This document shows, one piece after another, positions 34,802 through 44,116 of a DNA stretch of 64,000 nt; position 1 is the stretch's first letter; the number at the start of each line of letters is the position of its first letter. The stretch is from positions 744,001-808,000 of the forward strand of contig NZ_CP166730.1 in the NCBI RefSeq assembly GCF_041320665.1, in the 5' to 3' direction. Made by a program: the position numbers and the translations under genes. This DNA comes from Comamonas sp. GB3 AK4-5. GTDB lineage: Bacteria > Pseudomonadota > Gammaproteobacteria > Burkholderiales > Burkholderiaceae_C. The notes below the pieces were generated by a model. It had not been told where the DNA came from. It did not search any database and worked only from the letters and a program-made list of their open reading frames with translations.

Positions 34802-35047
34802 GGTTGGCAGCTATCTAGGAAAAGCTGGTCGATCCACACGGGAACGCCGTGGCCGTCCAACGCACTGGTCTTGCTTCCGCTGCCCGCATCGGTGCGCATG
34901 TGGTCGCTGGGTGAGCACACGTTCTACCGGGAAGTGGGCTGGTTGCAGCAGCGCCATCCCAAGGAGCCGGCGTTGATGGCCAGGCTGGTGCAAGGACTGC
35001 AGCAGCAGGTGGACGCCTTGAATGCGGCAGCGCCTGGGGCCTTGTAA
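34802..35047 (+). pseudogene. Possible degraded gene, C-terminal remnant
   Basis: A frame from 34802 to the TAA at 35045-35047 has gene-like composition, especially from the ATG at 34898: GEHTFYREVGWLQQRHP, then LMARLVQGLQQQVDAL. No plausible start or family N terminus lies upstream, and an in-frame stop is at 34799-34801. It may be the tail of a lost regulator, perhaps of LysR type, but I cannot confirm the family. The rest of the gap 34749-35154 holds the operator described separately. Confidence 0.3.
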
Positions 35048-35088
35048 AGCGAGCAAGAACACGCTTCTGGAAACAAAGTAAATCAATA

Positions 35089-35115
35089 AAAAATTATCGT
35101 TTTGCGATAATTTTT
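35089..35115. promoter_or_regulatory. Perfect 11-bp inverted repeat before the DUF2975-YozG pair
   Basis: AAAAATTATCG and CGATAATTTTT flank TTTTG. The site lies 40 bases before the DUF2975 start in an A/T-rich promoter region. It is a good candidate operator for the small HTH repressor of the same operon. Confidence 0.6.
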
Positions 35116-35154
35116 GCTACAGTCACGCCATCTCGAACGTGAAAAGGATGGACC

Positions 35155-35721
35155 GTGAAATCAACCGACTCTCTGGCGCGCAGCAGCCAGTACATTGCGG
35201 CGGCGGCCTTGGTGCTGGTGGTGGCCATGCTGGTGCTGAACACAGCCACCTGGTTTTTCCCTGCACTGGGCCAAGTGGATGGGGGGGCGGGGCTGAGCTT
35301 TTCGCTGACCCAGCGCATGGTCAGCATGGCGGGCATCGATGTGGCCGCCATGCCCTGGTGGCAGTTGCTGGGTGCGGCGCTGATTTCCAGCATTCCCTTG
35401 TTCGCCATGGCCTACGGCTTGCTGCACCTGCGGGCGCTGTTCCAGCAGTACGCCGGTGGCAGCTATTTTGCGCATTCGGCCTATGGGCATATGGAGAAGC
35501 TGGGCCGCGCCATCCTGGCCTGGGTGGTGCTGGACTTTGTCTGTGAGCCGGTGCTGAGCCTGTGGCTCACCATGCTGGCGCCCGTGGGCCAGCGCATGCT
35601 CACGCTGAGCCTGGAGCCACCGGTGTTCATCGCCCTGTTTCTGGCGGCCTGCGTGATCGCGATCGCCCGCATTCTGCAGCGCGCTTGCGATTTGCATGCC
35701 GAAAACCAGCAGTTTGTGTGA
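35155..35721 (+). CDS. DUF2975 inner-membrane protein
   Basis: The 188-residue protein has four predicted membrane segments (about residues 12-35, 62-85, 118-140 and 155-175), as usual for DUF2975. Biochemical role unknown. It starts at a GTG preceded by AAGGATGG. The next gene, nine bases on, encodes a YozG-like HTH repressor; DUF2975 and YozG-type genes are commonly paired. A perfect inverted repeat in the promoter region suggests autoregulation of the pair. Confidence 0.8.
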   Translation: MKSTDSLARSSQYIAAAALVLVVAMLVLNTATWFFPALGQVDGGAGLSFSLTQRMVSMAGIDVAAMPWWQLLGAALISSIPLFAMAYGLLHLRALFQQYAGGSYFAHSAYGHMEKLGRAILAWVVLDFVCEPVLSLWLTMLAPVGQRMLTLSLEPPVFIALFLAACVIAIARILQRACDLHAENQQFV

Positions 35722-35730
35722 TGGTGCGCC

Positions 35731-35973
35731 ATGAGCATTGAAATTGCACTCGACGTGATGCTGGCCAAGCGCAAGGTCAAGTCCAAGGACCTGGCCGCCG
35801 CCATTGGCATCACGGAACAAAACCTCTCCTTGCTCAAGCAGGGCAAGGTCAAGGGCATGCGGTTGGCCACGCTGGATGCCATCTGCCGTCACCTGGATTG
35901 CACGCCCGGTGATGTGCTGGTCTATGTGCCAGGCAAGGCCGAGGCCGCCGCCGGGTCGGACGACGCGCTGTAG
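35731..35973 (+). CDS. YozG-like XRE-family transcriptional regulator
   Basis: This 80-residue protein is essentially one Cro/CI-type helix-turn-helix domain (LAAAIGITEQNLSLLKQGK as the recognition part), followed by DAICRHLDCTPGDVL, the usual ending of this group. It probably represses its own operon with the DUF2975 gene through the inverted repeat at 35089-35115. The start ATG lies nine bases after the upstream stop codon. Confidence 0.85.
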   Translation: MSIEIALDVMLAKRKVKSKDLAAAIGITEQNLSLLKQGKVKGMRLATLDAICRHLDCTPGDVLVYVPGKAEAAAGSDDAL

Positions 35974-36104
35974 CGGTAACGCCAAGCCAGGAAAGTTTGT
36001 GAGGCCATGGCACTGGCCGGGCTGCGGGCTCGGTAGACTGCGCCACGGCCCGGCATGCTGGTCTGGGCCTTGGTGGCAACCCTCTCTGTATAAGGAGCGT
36101 GCGC

Positions 36105-36719
36105 ATGATCAGTCTGGAATTCTTGCTGACCTCATTGGTGGTGGTGCTGATACCTGGAACCGGCGTGGTCTACACCGTGTCCACGGGGCTGGTGCAGGGG
36201 CGCAAGGCAAGTCTCTATGCGGCCCTGGGCTGCACGCTGGGCATTGTTCCGCACCTGCTGGCTACGGTGCTGGGGCTGGCCGCGTTGATGCATACCAGTG
36301 CCCTGGCATTCCAGTTGCTGAAATATGCAGGCGTGGCCTATCTGTTCTATGTGGCCTGGGCCTCCTGGCGTGACAAATCCGCATTCACCGTGGACGGCGG
36401 TGTGGCCAAGACTTCGGCGGGCAGCCTGGTCATCAAGGCCATCTTGATGAATGTGCTCAATCCCAAGCTGACCATCTTCTTTTTGGCCTTTTTGCCGCAG
36501 TTTGTCCCCCAGGAAGCCACCCAGCCGCTGCTGCAGCTGCTGCTTCTCAGTGCGGTGTTTATGGCGATGACGTTTGCGGTGTTCGCGGTCTATGGCCTGG
36601 TGGTCCATGCGTTCCGCCGCCTGGTCATTGAGTCGGCCGCCGTGCAGCGATGGTTGCGCTATGGGTTTTCCTCGGCCTTTGCCGGCCTGGGCATCAAGCT
36701 GGCCTTGACCGAAAAATAG
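36105..36719 (+). CDS. LysE/RhtB-family amino-acid exporter
   Basis: The 204-residue membrane protein has about six hydrophobic segments and the family signature near the N terminus (IPGTGVVYTVSTGLVQGRKA). Members export amino acids such as homoserine, threonine or lysine across the inner membrane. The ATG at 36105 lies 7 bases after AGGAG; the in-frame GTG at 36099 is too close to it. It has no regulator next to it and appears monocistronic. Confidence 0.88.
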   Translation: MISLEFLLTSLVVVLIPGTGVVYTVSTGLVQGRKASLYAALGCTLGIVPHLLATVLGLAALMHTSALAFQLLKYAGVAYLFYVAWASWRDKSAFTVDGGVAKTSAGSLVIKAILMNVLNPKLTIFFLAFLPQFVPQEATQPLLQLLLLSAVFMAMTFAVFAVYGLVVHAFRRLVIESAAVQRWLRYGFSSAFAGLGIKLALTEK

Positions 36720-36798
36720 GCCCAAGTCCTGGCGGAGACGAAGCAAGAGGGTTGGGCGTTCGTAGAATGATCTGCAACTGTTTGTTGGAGATCCTCCG

Positions 36799-37764
36799 GT
36801 GAAGTTTGTTTCCAGAAAAAGCGCGCTCTCGTTCGCGGCCCTGGCCTTGGTGGGCGGCATGGTGTCTGCCCAAAACGCCTGGCCCACCAAGCCCATCACC
36901 TTTGTGGTGCCCCAGGCCCCCGGTGGTGCCAACGATGTGATTGCGCGTGCCGTGGCCCAGGGCCTGGGCCAGACGTTGGGCCAGCCCGTGGTGGTGGAAA
37001 ACCGCCCCGGCGCCAACGGCAATCTGGGTACCGGCCAGGTGGCACGCAGTGCCGCCGATGGCTATACCTTCTTGGTCACGGCGCAAAGTGCCTACACCAT
37101 CAACCCGGCGCTCTACACCAAGGTGCCGTTTGATCCCATCAAGGACTTCACCCCGGTGATGCAGCTGGCCGTGGCGCCTTATCTGCTGGTGGTGAACCCG
37201 AGCTTTCCGGCCAAGAACCTGAACGAGCTAGTGGCCTATGCCAAGCAGCATCCGGGCAAGGTGGAATACGCCTCGGCCGGCAATGGCACGCTCAACCACC
37301 TGCTGGGTGAAATGCTGAAAAAGCAAAAAGCGGTGGACCTGCTGCATGTGCCCTACAAGGGCGCCTCGGCCGCAGCCACCGATGTGGTGGCAGGCCAGCT
37401 GCCCATGACCTTTGGCAGCTTTCCGGGTGTGATGCCTTTTGTTGTCAGCGGCAAGCTGCGTGTGCTGGGCGTGGCCGCTGACAAGCCCACCACGCTGGCG
37501 CCCGACATCCCCGTGCTGGGCAAGGACCTGGCCGTGACCAGCTGGTATGGCCTGTTTGCCCCCGCGGGGACGCCGCAGCCCATTGTGGACAAGCTCTACC
37601 AGTCCATCCAGCAGGTGCTGGCCAGGCCCGAGATGGGGGAGCGCTTCAAGACCCTGGGCGCCGAGCGTGTGGAGTCCAGCCCGCAAAGCTTCAAGGCCAT
37701 GCTGCCGGCTGAGTTGGCGCACTGGAAGCAGGTGGTCAAGGAGTCAGGCGCCCATATCGATTGA
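36799..37764 (+). CDS. Bug/TctC-family periplasmic substrate-binding protein
   Basis: The 321-residue protein has a signal peptide (cleavage after MVSAQ) and the Bug fold. Typical segments are YPxKPI-like WPTKPITFVVPQAPGG at the mature N terminus, NRPGANGNLG and the DVVAGQLPMTF region. Bug proteins bind carboxylates or related small molecules for tripartite tricarboxylate transporters. No TctAB membrane genes adjoin it, as is common for the expanded Bug sets of Bordetella and Comamonadaceae. It starts at GTG with GGAG upstream. Ligand unknown. Confidence 0.9.
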   Translation: MKFVSRKSALSFAALALVGGMVSAQNAWPTKPITFVVPQAPGGANDVIARAVAQGLGQTLGQPVVVENRPGANGNLGTGQVARSAADGYTFLVTAQSAYTINPALYTKVPFDPIKDFTPVMQLAVAPYLLVVNPSFPAKNLNELVAYAKQHPGKVEYASAGNGTLNHLLGEMLKKQKAVDLLHVPYKGASAAATDVVAGQLPMTFGSFPGVMPFVVSGKLRVLGVAADKPTTLAPDIPVLGKDLAVTSWYGLFAPAGTPQPIVDKLYQSIQQVLARPEMGERFKTLGAERVESSPQSFKAMLPAELAHWKQVVKESGAHID

Positions 37765-37835
37765 TGCTTGGCCGGTTGGGACTGGGGCTACCATCGCGGC
37801 TTTGATCGGCCGGATCGCTGTCGGCCCTTGTCTTG

Positions 37836-38246
37836 ATGCTGCTTGTTTCTCCGTTTCGCCGTTCCCGTTGGTGGCTGGCGCTGCTGGCCTTGCTGGTCAT
37901 TGCCATCGGCCTGGCTTCGCGCCGGGGCTATTCCCCTTTCCCCGCTGCTTTGGGCAACTACCCCGGTGATGCGCTGTGGGCCTGGGTGGTCATGCTGTGC
38001 GTGGCCTGGCTGTGGCCGGCCATGGCGCGTGGGCGGCTGGTGGGGGGGGCGCTGCTGGTCGCCTTTGCTATCGAGTTTTTGCAGCTCTACCAGGCCCCAT
38101 GGATGCAGGCGCTGCGCGCCAACAAGCTGGCCTATCTGGTGCTGGGCAATGGCTTTGATCCGCTGGACCTGCTGGCCTATGCCGTGGGCATTGCGGTAGG
38201 CGCTGCGGTGGATGGCATTTGGGAACAGATTCGCAGCAAGGAGTAA
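37836..38246 (+). CDS. DUF2809 small membrane protein
   Basis: This 136-residue protein has about four hydrophobic segments and the DUF2809 features RGYSPFPAALGNYPGDALWA and IEFLQLYQAPWMQALR. Function unknown. The ATG at 37836 follows an in-frame TTG. It lies three bases upstream of the DUF4087 gene, so the two probably form a small operon. Confidence 0.78.
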   Translation: MLLVSPFRRSRWWLALLALLVIAIGLASRRGYSPFPAALGNYPGDALWAWVVMLCVAWLWPAMARGRLVGGALLVAFAIEFLQLYQAPWMQALRANKLAYLVLGNGFDPLDLLAYAVGIAVGAAVDGIWEQIRSKE

Positions 38247-38249
38247 AGC

Positions 38250-38651
38250 ATGCGAGGTATGCATTGGAGCCGCATGGCGGCCGGGGCCCTGCTGTGCGCC
38301 GCCAGCCTGTGGGGCGCAGCCCAGGCCCAGACATTCGCCAGCCCAGAGACTGCGGCATCGCAGCGGCGCTGCGGTTGGTGGGAAAACCCCAGGCCGGGCA
38401 ATGCCTGGCTGAATGACCGTGACGGCAGCTGGACCGTGGGCATGCAAGGTGGCCCGCAGGCCGAGGGCGATTGGCCCAGTTTTAGCGATGCGCAATGGGT
38501 GCGCACCAATGGCTATTACGGTTACGGCTGTGCCTGCTTGCGTGTGGTGGCCGATGCGGACACGCAGCAGGTGCAGCGCATTCTGTCTGCCACGGCCAAG
38601 CCGCTTGCGGCCTGCCGGCTGGACCGGCATCTGCGTGAACCTGCGCGCTGA
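38250..38651 (+). CDS. DUF4087 secreted protein
   Basis: The 133-residue product has a signal peptide ending AAQAQ. The mature part matches DUF4087 (CGWWENPRPGNAWLNDRDG, then YGYGCACL). Four cysteines suggest disulphide bonds in the periplasm. AAGGAG lies six bases before the ATG. Function unknown; it is probably co-transcribed with the DUF2809 gene. Confidence 0.8.
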   Translation: MRGMHWSRMAAGALLCAASLWGAAQAQTFASPETAASQRRCGWWENPRPGNAWLNDRDGSWTVGMQGGPQAEGDWPSFSDAQWVRTNGYYGYGCACLRVVADADTQQVQRILSATAKPLAACRLDRHLREPAR

Positions 38652-38672
38652 CCTCCAGAGCCTGAAGGGCGC

Positions 38673-40037
38673 TTAGGCGCTGAAATCCAGCACCGTTTGC
38701 CCCACTTGCTGCAGCGCCTGTTCCAGCAAGGGCAGGGGCAGGGATGCCAACGCCAGGCGCAGCGCATGCGGCGCCTGCGCCGTGGTGGCAAAAGGTTCGG
38801 CCGTGGAGACGGCAATCTGCTGCTGCAACAAGGCCTGGGCCACCTGGTCGGCCCGCACCTCGGGCGGCAATGGCAGCCACAGAAAGTAGGAGCTGGGATG
38901 GCTCATGCGCGGCAGCTCGGGCAGCAGTGTGCCCAGCACGCGGGCGGCGAGCTGCTGGCGCTGGCGGGCATCGGCGCGTTTGTCTGCTTCGAGCTGGGCT
39001 ACGGTGCCATCTTCCAGCCAGCCACAGGCCATGGCCGTCATCACTCCTGCGGTGTTCCAGGTGGTGGCGCGTATGGCGCTCTCCAGTGCGGGCACCCAGG
39101 CCGGTGGTGCCACCACCCAGCCCACGCGCAATCCGGTGGCCACGCTTTTGGACAGGCCCGAAACATACAGCGTGCGCTCCGGTGCCAGCGTGGCCAGTGG
39201 CGGCGGCGCCGGGTCGGCCAGGTAGGCATAGGCCGCGTCTTCGATCAGGGTCAAATCATGGCTGCGGGCAATCTCCACCAGCTGTTGGCGCTGCGAAAGC
39301 GGTAGCACCCAGCCCAGCGGGTTGTGCAGCGTGGGTTGGGCGTAGACGGCGCGCACGCTGCGCTTCTTGCACAGCTGCTGCAGCGCCGCCATATCCGGCC
39401 CCTGGGGCGTGCTGGGAATGGGCAGCAGCTTCAGGTGCAGCTGCTGGGCCAGCAGCTTGAAGCCGGGGTAGCTCAGTGCGTCCACAGCCACCACATCGCC
39501 GGGCGCCAGCCGCGCCATCAAGGCCACGGTCAGCCCGTGCTGTGCGCCATCCACCAGCACCACCTGCTCGCTCGCCACTTGCAGGCCCCGGGCTTGCAGA
39601 TGCTGGGCCACGGCGGCGCGGTCGCGTGGGCGGCCGCCATGGGGCTGGTAGCGCAGCAGGGCGTCCAGGTCGCCGGTCAGGGCCAGCTGGCGCAAGGCGG
39701 TGCGCAGCAACTCGGCCTGGCCGGGCAGGGTGGGCATGTTGAAGCTCAGATCCATGCTGCCCGCTGGGGCGGGTGGAATGTCGATGCCATGGCCCGGGGG
39801 CAAGGCGGTTTCCTTCACAAAGCTGCCGCGCCCGGTTTCGCCGCTGACCAGGCCCATGGCAGCCAGCTCGGCGTACACACGGCTGGCCGTGACCAGGGCC
39901 AGACCTTCGCGCGCTGCCAGTTGGCGGTGCGTGGGCAGGCGGCTGCCTGCGGGCAGCTGACCGTTGCGTATGGCGGCGGCCATATGGTCTACCAAAGCCT
40001 GGTAGCGGGTGGTCCGCTGGGGGCGGGGGATGCTCAT
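38673..40037 (-). CDS. MocR-type regulator (GntR HTH fused to aminotransferase domain)
   Basis: This 454-residue protein has an N-terminal GntR winged helix (YQALVDHMAAAIRNGQLPAG, then LPTHRQLAAREG) and a fold-type I aminotransferase-like domain with the pyridoxal-phosphate lysine in SGLSKSVATGLRVGW. MocR proteins are usually transcription regulators sensing a pyridoxal-phosphate adduct. It is divergent from an EamA-type exporter across 67 bases, so that exporter is the probable target. Confidence 0.88.
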   Translation of the reverse strand: MSIPRPQRTTRYQALVDHMAAAIRNGQLPAGSRLPTHRQLAAREGLALVTASRVYAELAAMGLVSGETGRGSFVKETALPPGHGIDIPPAPAGSMDLSFNMPTLPGQAELLRTALRQLALTGDLDALLRYQPHGGRPRDRAAVAQHLQARGLQVASEQVVLVDGAQHGLTVALMARLAPGDVVAVDALSYPGFKLLAQQLHLKLLPIPSTPQGPDMAALQQLCKKRSVRAVYAQPTLHNPLGWVLPLSQRQQLVEIARSHDLTLIEDAAYAYLADPAPPPLATLAPERTLYVSGLSKSVATGLRVGWVVAPPAWVPALESAIRATTWNTAGVMTAMACGWLEDGTVAQLEADKRADARQRQQLAARVLGTLLPELPRMSHPSSYFLWLPLPPEVRADQVAQALLQQQIAVSTAEPFATTAQAPHALRLALASLPLPLLEQALQQVGQTVLDFSA

Positions 40038-40061
40038 GGAGGGCTGTGCTTTGTATGCATG

Positions 40062-40077
40062 ACAATTTTTTGATTGT
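40062..40077. promoter_or_regulatory. Short dyad in the MocR-EamA divergent region
   Basis: ACAAT and ATTGT flank six bases in the A/T-rich middle of the 67-base divergent gap. It could be part of a MocR site or promoter; support is weak. Confidence 0.3.
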
Positions 40078-40104
40078 ATTGCTGTACCTGCCTAGCATGG
40101 CGGC

Positions 40105-41019
40105 ATGACCACCCTACAAACCATCCCAACGCCCCAGCAGACAACGTCCTCCACCCGCAGCGCGCGAGGCTGGTGGGATGGGGCCATCGGCGTGCTCATC
40201 TTCAGCGGCTCGCTGCCGGCCACAAGGCTGGCGGTGCAGGATTTGCCGCCCCTGTGGCTGACGGTGGCACGGGCCAGCATTGCCGCAGTGCTGGCGCTGG
40301 CGGTGTTGCTGCTATTCAAACAGAAGCGCCCTGTGCGCGCCCAGCTTGCTTCACTGGCCGTGGTGGCCATGGGCGTGGTGCTGGGCTTTCCGCTGCTGAC
40401 GGCGCTGGCGCTGCAGCAGGTGACGGCAGCGCATTCCATTGTCTGGGTGGCGCTGCTGCCGCTGTGCACGGCGGTGTGTGGCGTGTGGCGCGGGGGGGAG
40501 CGCCTGCAGCCCGCGTTCTGGGTGTTCTCGCTGCTGGGGGCGGCCCTGGTCATGGGCTTTGCGCTGGCCCAGGGGGGCGCGTCATCGTGGCAGGGTGACG
40601 CCCTGATGCTGCTGGCCGTGGCCTTGTGTGGTCTGGGCTATGCCGAAGGTGCCAGGCTGTCGCGCAGCCTGGGCGGCTGGCAGGTCATCAGTTGGGCACT
40701 GGTGCTGTCGCTGCCGGTGATGCTGCCGCTCACGCTGTGGCTGTGGCCCGGTGATCTGGCGAAGGTGCGCGCACCGGCCTGGTGGTCTCTGGCCTATGTG
40801 GCGCTGTGCAGCATGTGGCTGGGTTTTGTCTTCTGGTATCGGGGGCTGGTGCGGGGAGGTATTGCGGCCGTGGGCCAGTTGCAGCTGCTGCAGCCCTTGC
40901 TGGGTTTTGCCCTGGCGGCCTGGTTGTTGGGTGAGACCGTGAGCCCGGCCATGTTGGCGGTCACGGCGGCCGTGCTGGTCTGTGTGGTGGGAGCCCGGCG
41001 GACATCGGCCAGTCGTTAG
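40105..41019 (+). CDS. EamA/DMT-family exporter
   Basis: The 304-residue protein has ten hydrophobic segments in two EamA halves (the first around IFSGSLPATRLAVQ and VTAAHSIVWVALLP, the second around YRGLVRGGIAAVGQLQLLQP). The family exports amino acids or other metabolites. It is divergent from the MocR regulator, which probably controls it. The N-terminal 25 residues are polar and variable. Confidence 0.87.
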   Translation: MTTLQTIPTPQQTTSSTRSARGWWDGAIGVLIFSGSLPATRLAVQDLPPLWLTVARASIAAVLALAVLLLFKQKRPVRAQLASLAVVAMGVVLGFPLLTALALQQVTAAHSIVWVALLPLCTAVCGVWRGGERLQPAFWVFSLLGAALVMGFALAQGGASSWQGDALMLLAVALCGLGYAEGARLSRSLGGWQVISWALVLSLPVMLPLTLWLWPGDLAKVRAPAWWSLAYVALCSMWLGFVFWYRGLVRGGIAAVGQLQLLQPLLGFALAAWLLGETVSPAMLAVTAAVLVCVVGARRTSASR

Positions 41020-41272
41020 AGCGTGACAGACCTTGGAATATGCACAGGGCTTGTGTGCCTTGTGGTGTAAAAAACACAAAACAGCGGCTGCAAGAGCGGG
41101 GTGCCGCAGGGCGATGAATCCGGGAAAATGCGGGCTGATCTGGTTGATTCGATGTCTACCGCCAGATTTGGCAGAGTAAGCACTCTATCGATCAAAGGTG
41201 GTTGATTGATTGAAATTACCTGCGTGCTTTCTTACGACAGAGCGCAGATAAGTTGTACAGAATGGCGAGCGT

Positions 41273-42358
41273 ATGGACATTTCTAACGCCGCGTTGACAC
41301 AGGTCGCTTTGCAAAAAGAATTGCACGATGCGTTTGCACGCTGGATGGCCTTGTGCGAAATCACGGCCCGTAAAGACGGGGTGTCGCAGGAGGATTTGCA
41401 GCAGGAGCTGGACTGGCTGCAGAAACGGCGCGATTTGCTGCTACAGCGCAGCACCCACCAGCATATGCGCCAGGTGGTGGCTGACATTCAAAACGCCGAG
41501 GTCTGGGTGCACTCCGGCTTGCGGGCGCATATGCAGGATTTGCGCGCCCTGTCCCATGCTGCCGTCGATAAGGACGGTGCGGCCATGCCCACCATCAACC
41601 ATTTCAAGCATGCGCTGCAGGCCGGGCTGGCCCAGATCGGCCTGTGGTCTGCTCTGCCCTTTCCCTATGCCAGCAAGGTGATTGCAGGCGCTGGCTTCGA
41701 TTGGCTGCTGCTGGACAGCGCGCACGCGCCCTCCGAGGTGCAGCAGCTGCTGCAGGCCATGGCCGCAGCCACGCCCGGCGAGGGCCCGCCTTGCTGTCAT
41801 GCCGTGGTGCGGCCGGCAGGCAATGACCCGCAGGCGATTCAGCAATACCTGGGCATGGGCGCGCAGACCCTGCTGCTGTCGGTGCAAAGCGCCGCGCAAG
41901 CCCTGGCGGCGGTGGAGACCGTGCGCGCGGCGTTGGCGGATATGGCCTGCATGGGCCATGGCGCCGGCCATGCACTCGACAGCATCTGCCTGCTGGTGCA
42001 GGTGGAAACGCGTGAGGCGCTGTCGCAGTTGGAGGCCATTGCCCGCGTGGATGGCGTGGATGGCGTCTTCATCGGCCCGGCCGATCTGTCGATAGGCCTG
42101 GGCTACTCCGACGATGGCAGCCAGCCGGATGGCATGCGGGCCCTGATTGCCCAGGCCTTGGCGGCCGTGCGGGCCTGCGGCAAGGCGCCCGGCATTCTGG
42201 CGCCCGATCCTGAAAGTGTGCAGGACTGCCTGGATGCCGGGGCGCTGTTCGTGGTGGTGGGCACGGACATGCAACTGCTGCGTGAAGGGGCCGATGCATT
42301 GGCCGCCCGCTTCAAGACGGCCCAGGCCGGACCGGGACTGGGTGCATCCATGTATTGA
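41273..42358 (+). CDS. HpcH/HpaI-like aldolase with N-terminal helical extension
   Basis: At 361 residues this is about 100 longer than HpaI-type class II aldolases. Residues 1-105 are predicted helical and polar, with no family I know. The remainder aligns with HpaI: IGLWSALPFPYASKVIAGAG, the His of LLLDSAHAPSE, the Arg of VVRPAGND, the Glu of LVQVET and the Asp of GPADLS, so base and metal residues remain. The Glu usually before the catalytic His is Ala. The YPPxGxRG/ARAS loop is replaced by a shorter MACMGHGAGHA stretch. It may therefore be an aldolase with altered substrate or a degenerate one. No aromatic-degradation genes adjoin it. Confidence 0.72.
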   Translation: MDISNAALTQVALQKELHDAFARWMALCEITARKDGVSQEDLQQELDWLQKRRDLLLQRSTHQHMRQVVADIQNAEVWVHSGLRAHMQDLRALSHAAVDKDGAAMPTINHFKHALQAGLAQIGLWSALPFPYASKVIAGAGFDWLLLDSAHAPSEVQQLLQAMAAATPGEGPPCCHAVVRPAGNDPQAIQQYLGMGAQTLLLSVQSAAQALAAVETVRAALADMACMGHGAGHALDSICLLVQVETREALSQLEAIARVDGVDGVFIGPADLSIGLGYSDDGSQPDGMRALIAQALAAVRACGKAPGILAPDPESVQDCLDAGALFVVVGTDMQLLREGADALAARFKTAQAGPGLGASMY

Positions 42359-42388
42359 GCGTGGTGCCCACGCTTTCTAGAATGCCTC

Positions 42389-42445
42389 AGAGCGTGTTTA
42401 CGATCTCTACGCAGGCGCGCCGCGAGGAGATCATAAACACGCTCT
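42389..42445. repeat. Intergenic repeat family 4, short form with terminal inverted repeats
   Basis: AGAGCGTGTTTACGATCTC and its near-complement (42427-42445) form 19-bp arms with one mismatch around a centre containing TACGCAGGCGCG and CGCCGCGAG. The centre blocks match the two ends of the long copy at 60264-60519. Confidence 0.72.
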
Positions 42446-42637
42446 CAGAGCGCAGCATCCCACATTGCGTAGGGATGCTGCTCTGCTTTTGGAAGCGGCT
42501 GTCGCTATATTGTCTTGTGTTTCAGCCAGACTGGGTTGAAATGCCAGGCAGGATGCGCTGGTGCTGCTCCTGTTTTTGACGCCCCCTGGAGCTGCGGCTT
42601 CGGGACTCTCCTACACTGTCATGGATGGATTTTTCCC

Positions 42638-44080
42638 ATGTCTCACGCCTACCCCGATACCCAGTTGCTGATTGATGGCCAATGGGTGGATGCCGCCAGC
42701 GGCAAGAAAATTGCCGTGCACAACCCCGCCACGGGCGACGTCATCGGCCATGTGGCCCATGCCGGCATTGCCGATCTGGACCGCGCACTGGCCGCGGCGC
42801 AAAAAGGCTTTCAGGTCTGGAAGCACACCAGCGCCCACGAGCGCCAGGCCGTGATGCGCCGCGCCGCCCTGCTGCTGCAGGAGCGCGCCGATGTCATCGC
42901 CGCCGTGCTGACCCAAGAGCAGGGCAAGCCCCTGGCCGAGGCCAAGGGCGAGGTGCTGGCCGGTGTGGGCATCATCGACTGGTTTGCCGACGAAGCCCTG
43001 CGCCTGTACGGCCGCATCGTGCCGGCACGCAAGAGCGATGTGCTGCAGCAGGTCATCAAGGAACCCGTGGGCCCGGTGGCGGCCTTCACGCCCTGGAACT
43101 TCCCGGTCAACCAGATCGTGCGCAAGATCAGCGCCGCCCTGGCCACCGGCTGTTCTTTCCTGTGCAAGGCGCCCGAAGAAACCCCGGCCGCACCGGCCGC
43201 GCTGCTGAAGTGTTTTGTCGACGCCGGCGTGCCTGCCGGCGTGGTGGGCCTGGTCTATGGCGACCCGCATGAAATCTCCAGCTACCTGATCCCCCACCCC
43301 GTGATCCGCAAGATCACCTTCACCGGCTCCACGCCCGTGGGCAAGCAACTGGCCGCCATGGCCGGTGCCCACATGAAGCGCTGCACCATGGAGCTGGGCG
43401 GCCACGCTCCGGTCATCATTGCTGAAGACGCCGATGTGGAACTGGCCGTGAAGGCCGCCGGTGCCGCCAAGCTGCGCAATGCCGGCCAGGTCTGTATCTC
43501 GCCCACGCGCTTTCTGGTGCACAGCAGCCTGCAAAAAGCCTTTACCGAAAGCGTGGTGCAGTACTTCGAATCCATCAAGGTGGGCAACGGCCTTGCGGCC
43601 GACACCAAGATGGGCCCGCTGGCCAACCCACGCCGCATCACCGCCATGAAGGCCCTGGTGGAAAACGCCCAGGCCAAGGGGGCGGATGTGCTGCTGGGTG
43701 GCAAGGCCCTGGGCGATGCCGGCAACTTCTACGCTCCCACCATCCTGGGCAATGTGCCGCTGGATGCCGATGTGTTCAACAACGAGCCCTTTGGCCCGGT
43801 GGTGGCCATGCGCAGCTTTGAGCGCATCGAAGACGCGATTGCCGAAGCCAACCGCCTGCCCTACGGCCTGGCAGCCTATGCCTTCACCCGTTCGTTGAAG
43901 ACGGCCCACCAGCTAAGCCAGCAGGTGGAAACTGGCATGCTGTGGATCAACCAGCCGGCGATGGCTTCGGCCGAAATGCCTTTTGGGGGCATCAAGGATT
44001 CGGGTTATGGATCGGAAGGGGGCCCCGAAGCGCTGGAGGCCTATCTCATCCCCAAAGCTGTTTCGATAGCGATGGTGTGA
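42638..44080 (+). CDS. NAD(P)-dependent aldehyde dehydrogenase, succinate-semialdehyde type
   Basis: The 480-residue enzyme oxidises an aldehyde to its acid with NAD(P). It has [10 protein letters not shown] (cofactor-binding), FTGSTPVGK, the general-base Glu in MELGGHAP, the catalytic Cys in [12 protein letters not shown], and the late EPFGPV and GGIKDSGYG motifs. Overall it looks like the GabD/SSADH group, but the aldehyde is not certain. The ATG at 42638 gives a normal N terminus ([10 protein letters not shown]); the frame is open further upstream without similarity. No pathway partner is adjacent. Confidence 0.88.
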   Translation: MSHAYPDTQLLIDGQWVDAASGKKIAVHNPATGDVIGHVAHAGIADLDRALAAAQKGFQVWKHTSAHERQAVMRRAALLLQERADVIAAVLTQEQGKPLAEAKGEVLAGVGIIDWFADEALRLYGRIVPARKSDVLQQVIKEPVGPVAAFTPWNFPVNQIVRKISAALATGCSFLCKAPEETPAAPAALLKCFVDAGVPAGVVGLVYGDPHEISSYLIPHPVIRKITFTGSTPVGKQLAAMAGAHMKRCTMELGGHAPVIIAEDADVELAVKAAGAAKLRNAGQVCISPTRFLVHSSLQKAFTESVVQYFESIKVGNGLAADTKMGPLANPRRITAMKALVENAQAKGADVLLGGKALGDAGNFYAPTILGNVPLDADVFNNEPFGPVVAMRSFERIEDAIAEANRLPYGLAAYAFTRSLKTAHQLSQQVETGMLWINQPAMASAEMPFGGIKDSGYGSEGGPEALEAYLIPKAVSIAMV

Positions 44081-44116
44081 CTTTCTGACGATGCAGTGGG
44101 CGCCTCGTTGTGAGCT

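Noticed and set aside
36799..37764. A complete tripartite tricarboxylate transporter
   Set aside because: Only the Bug binding proteins are present at 36.8 and 56.3 kb; no TctA or TctB membrane gene was found near either.
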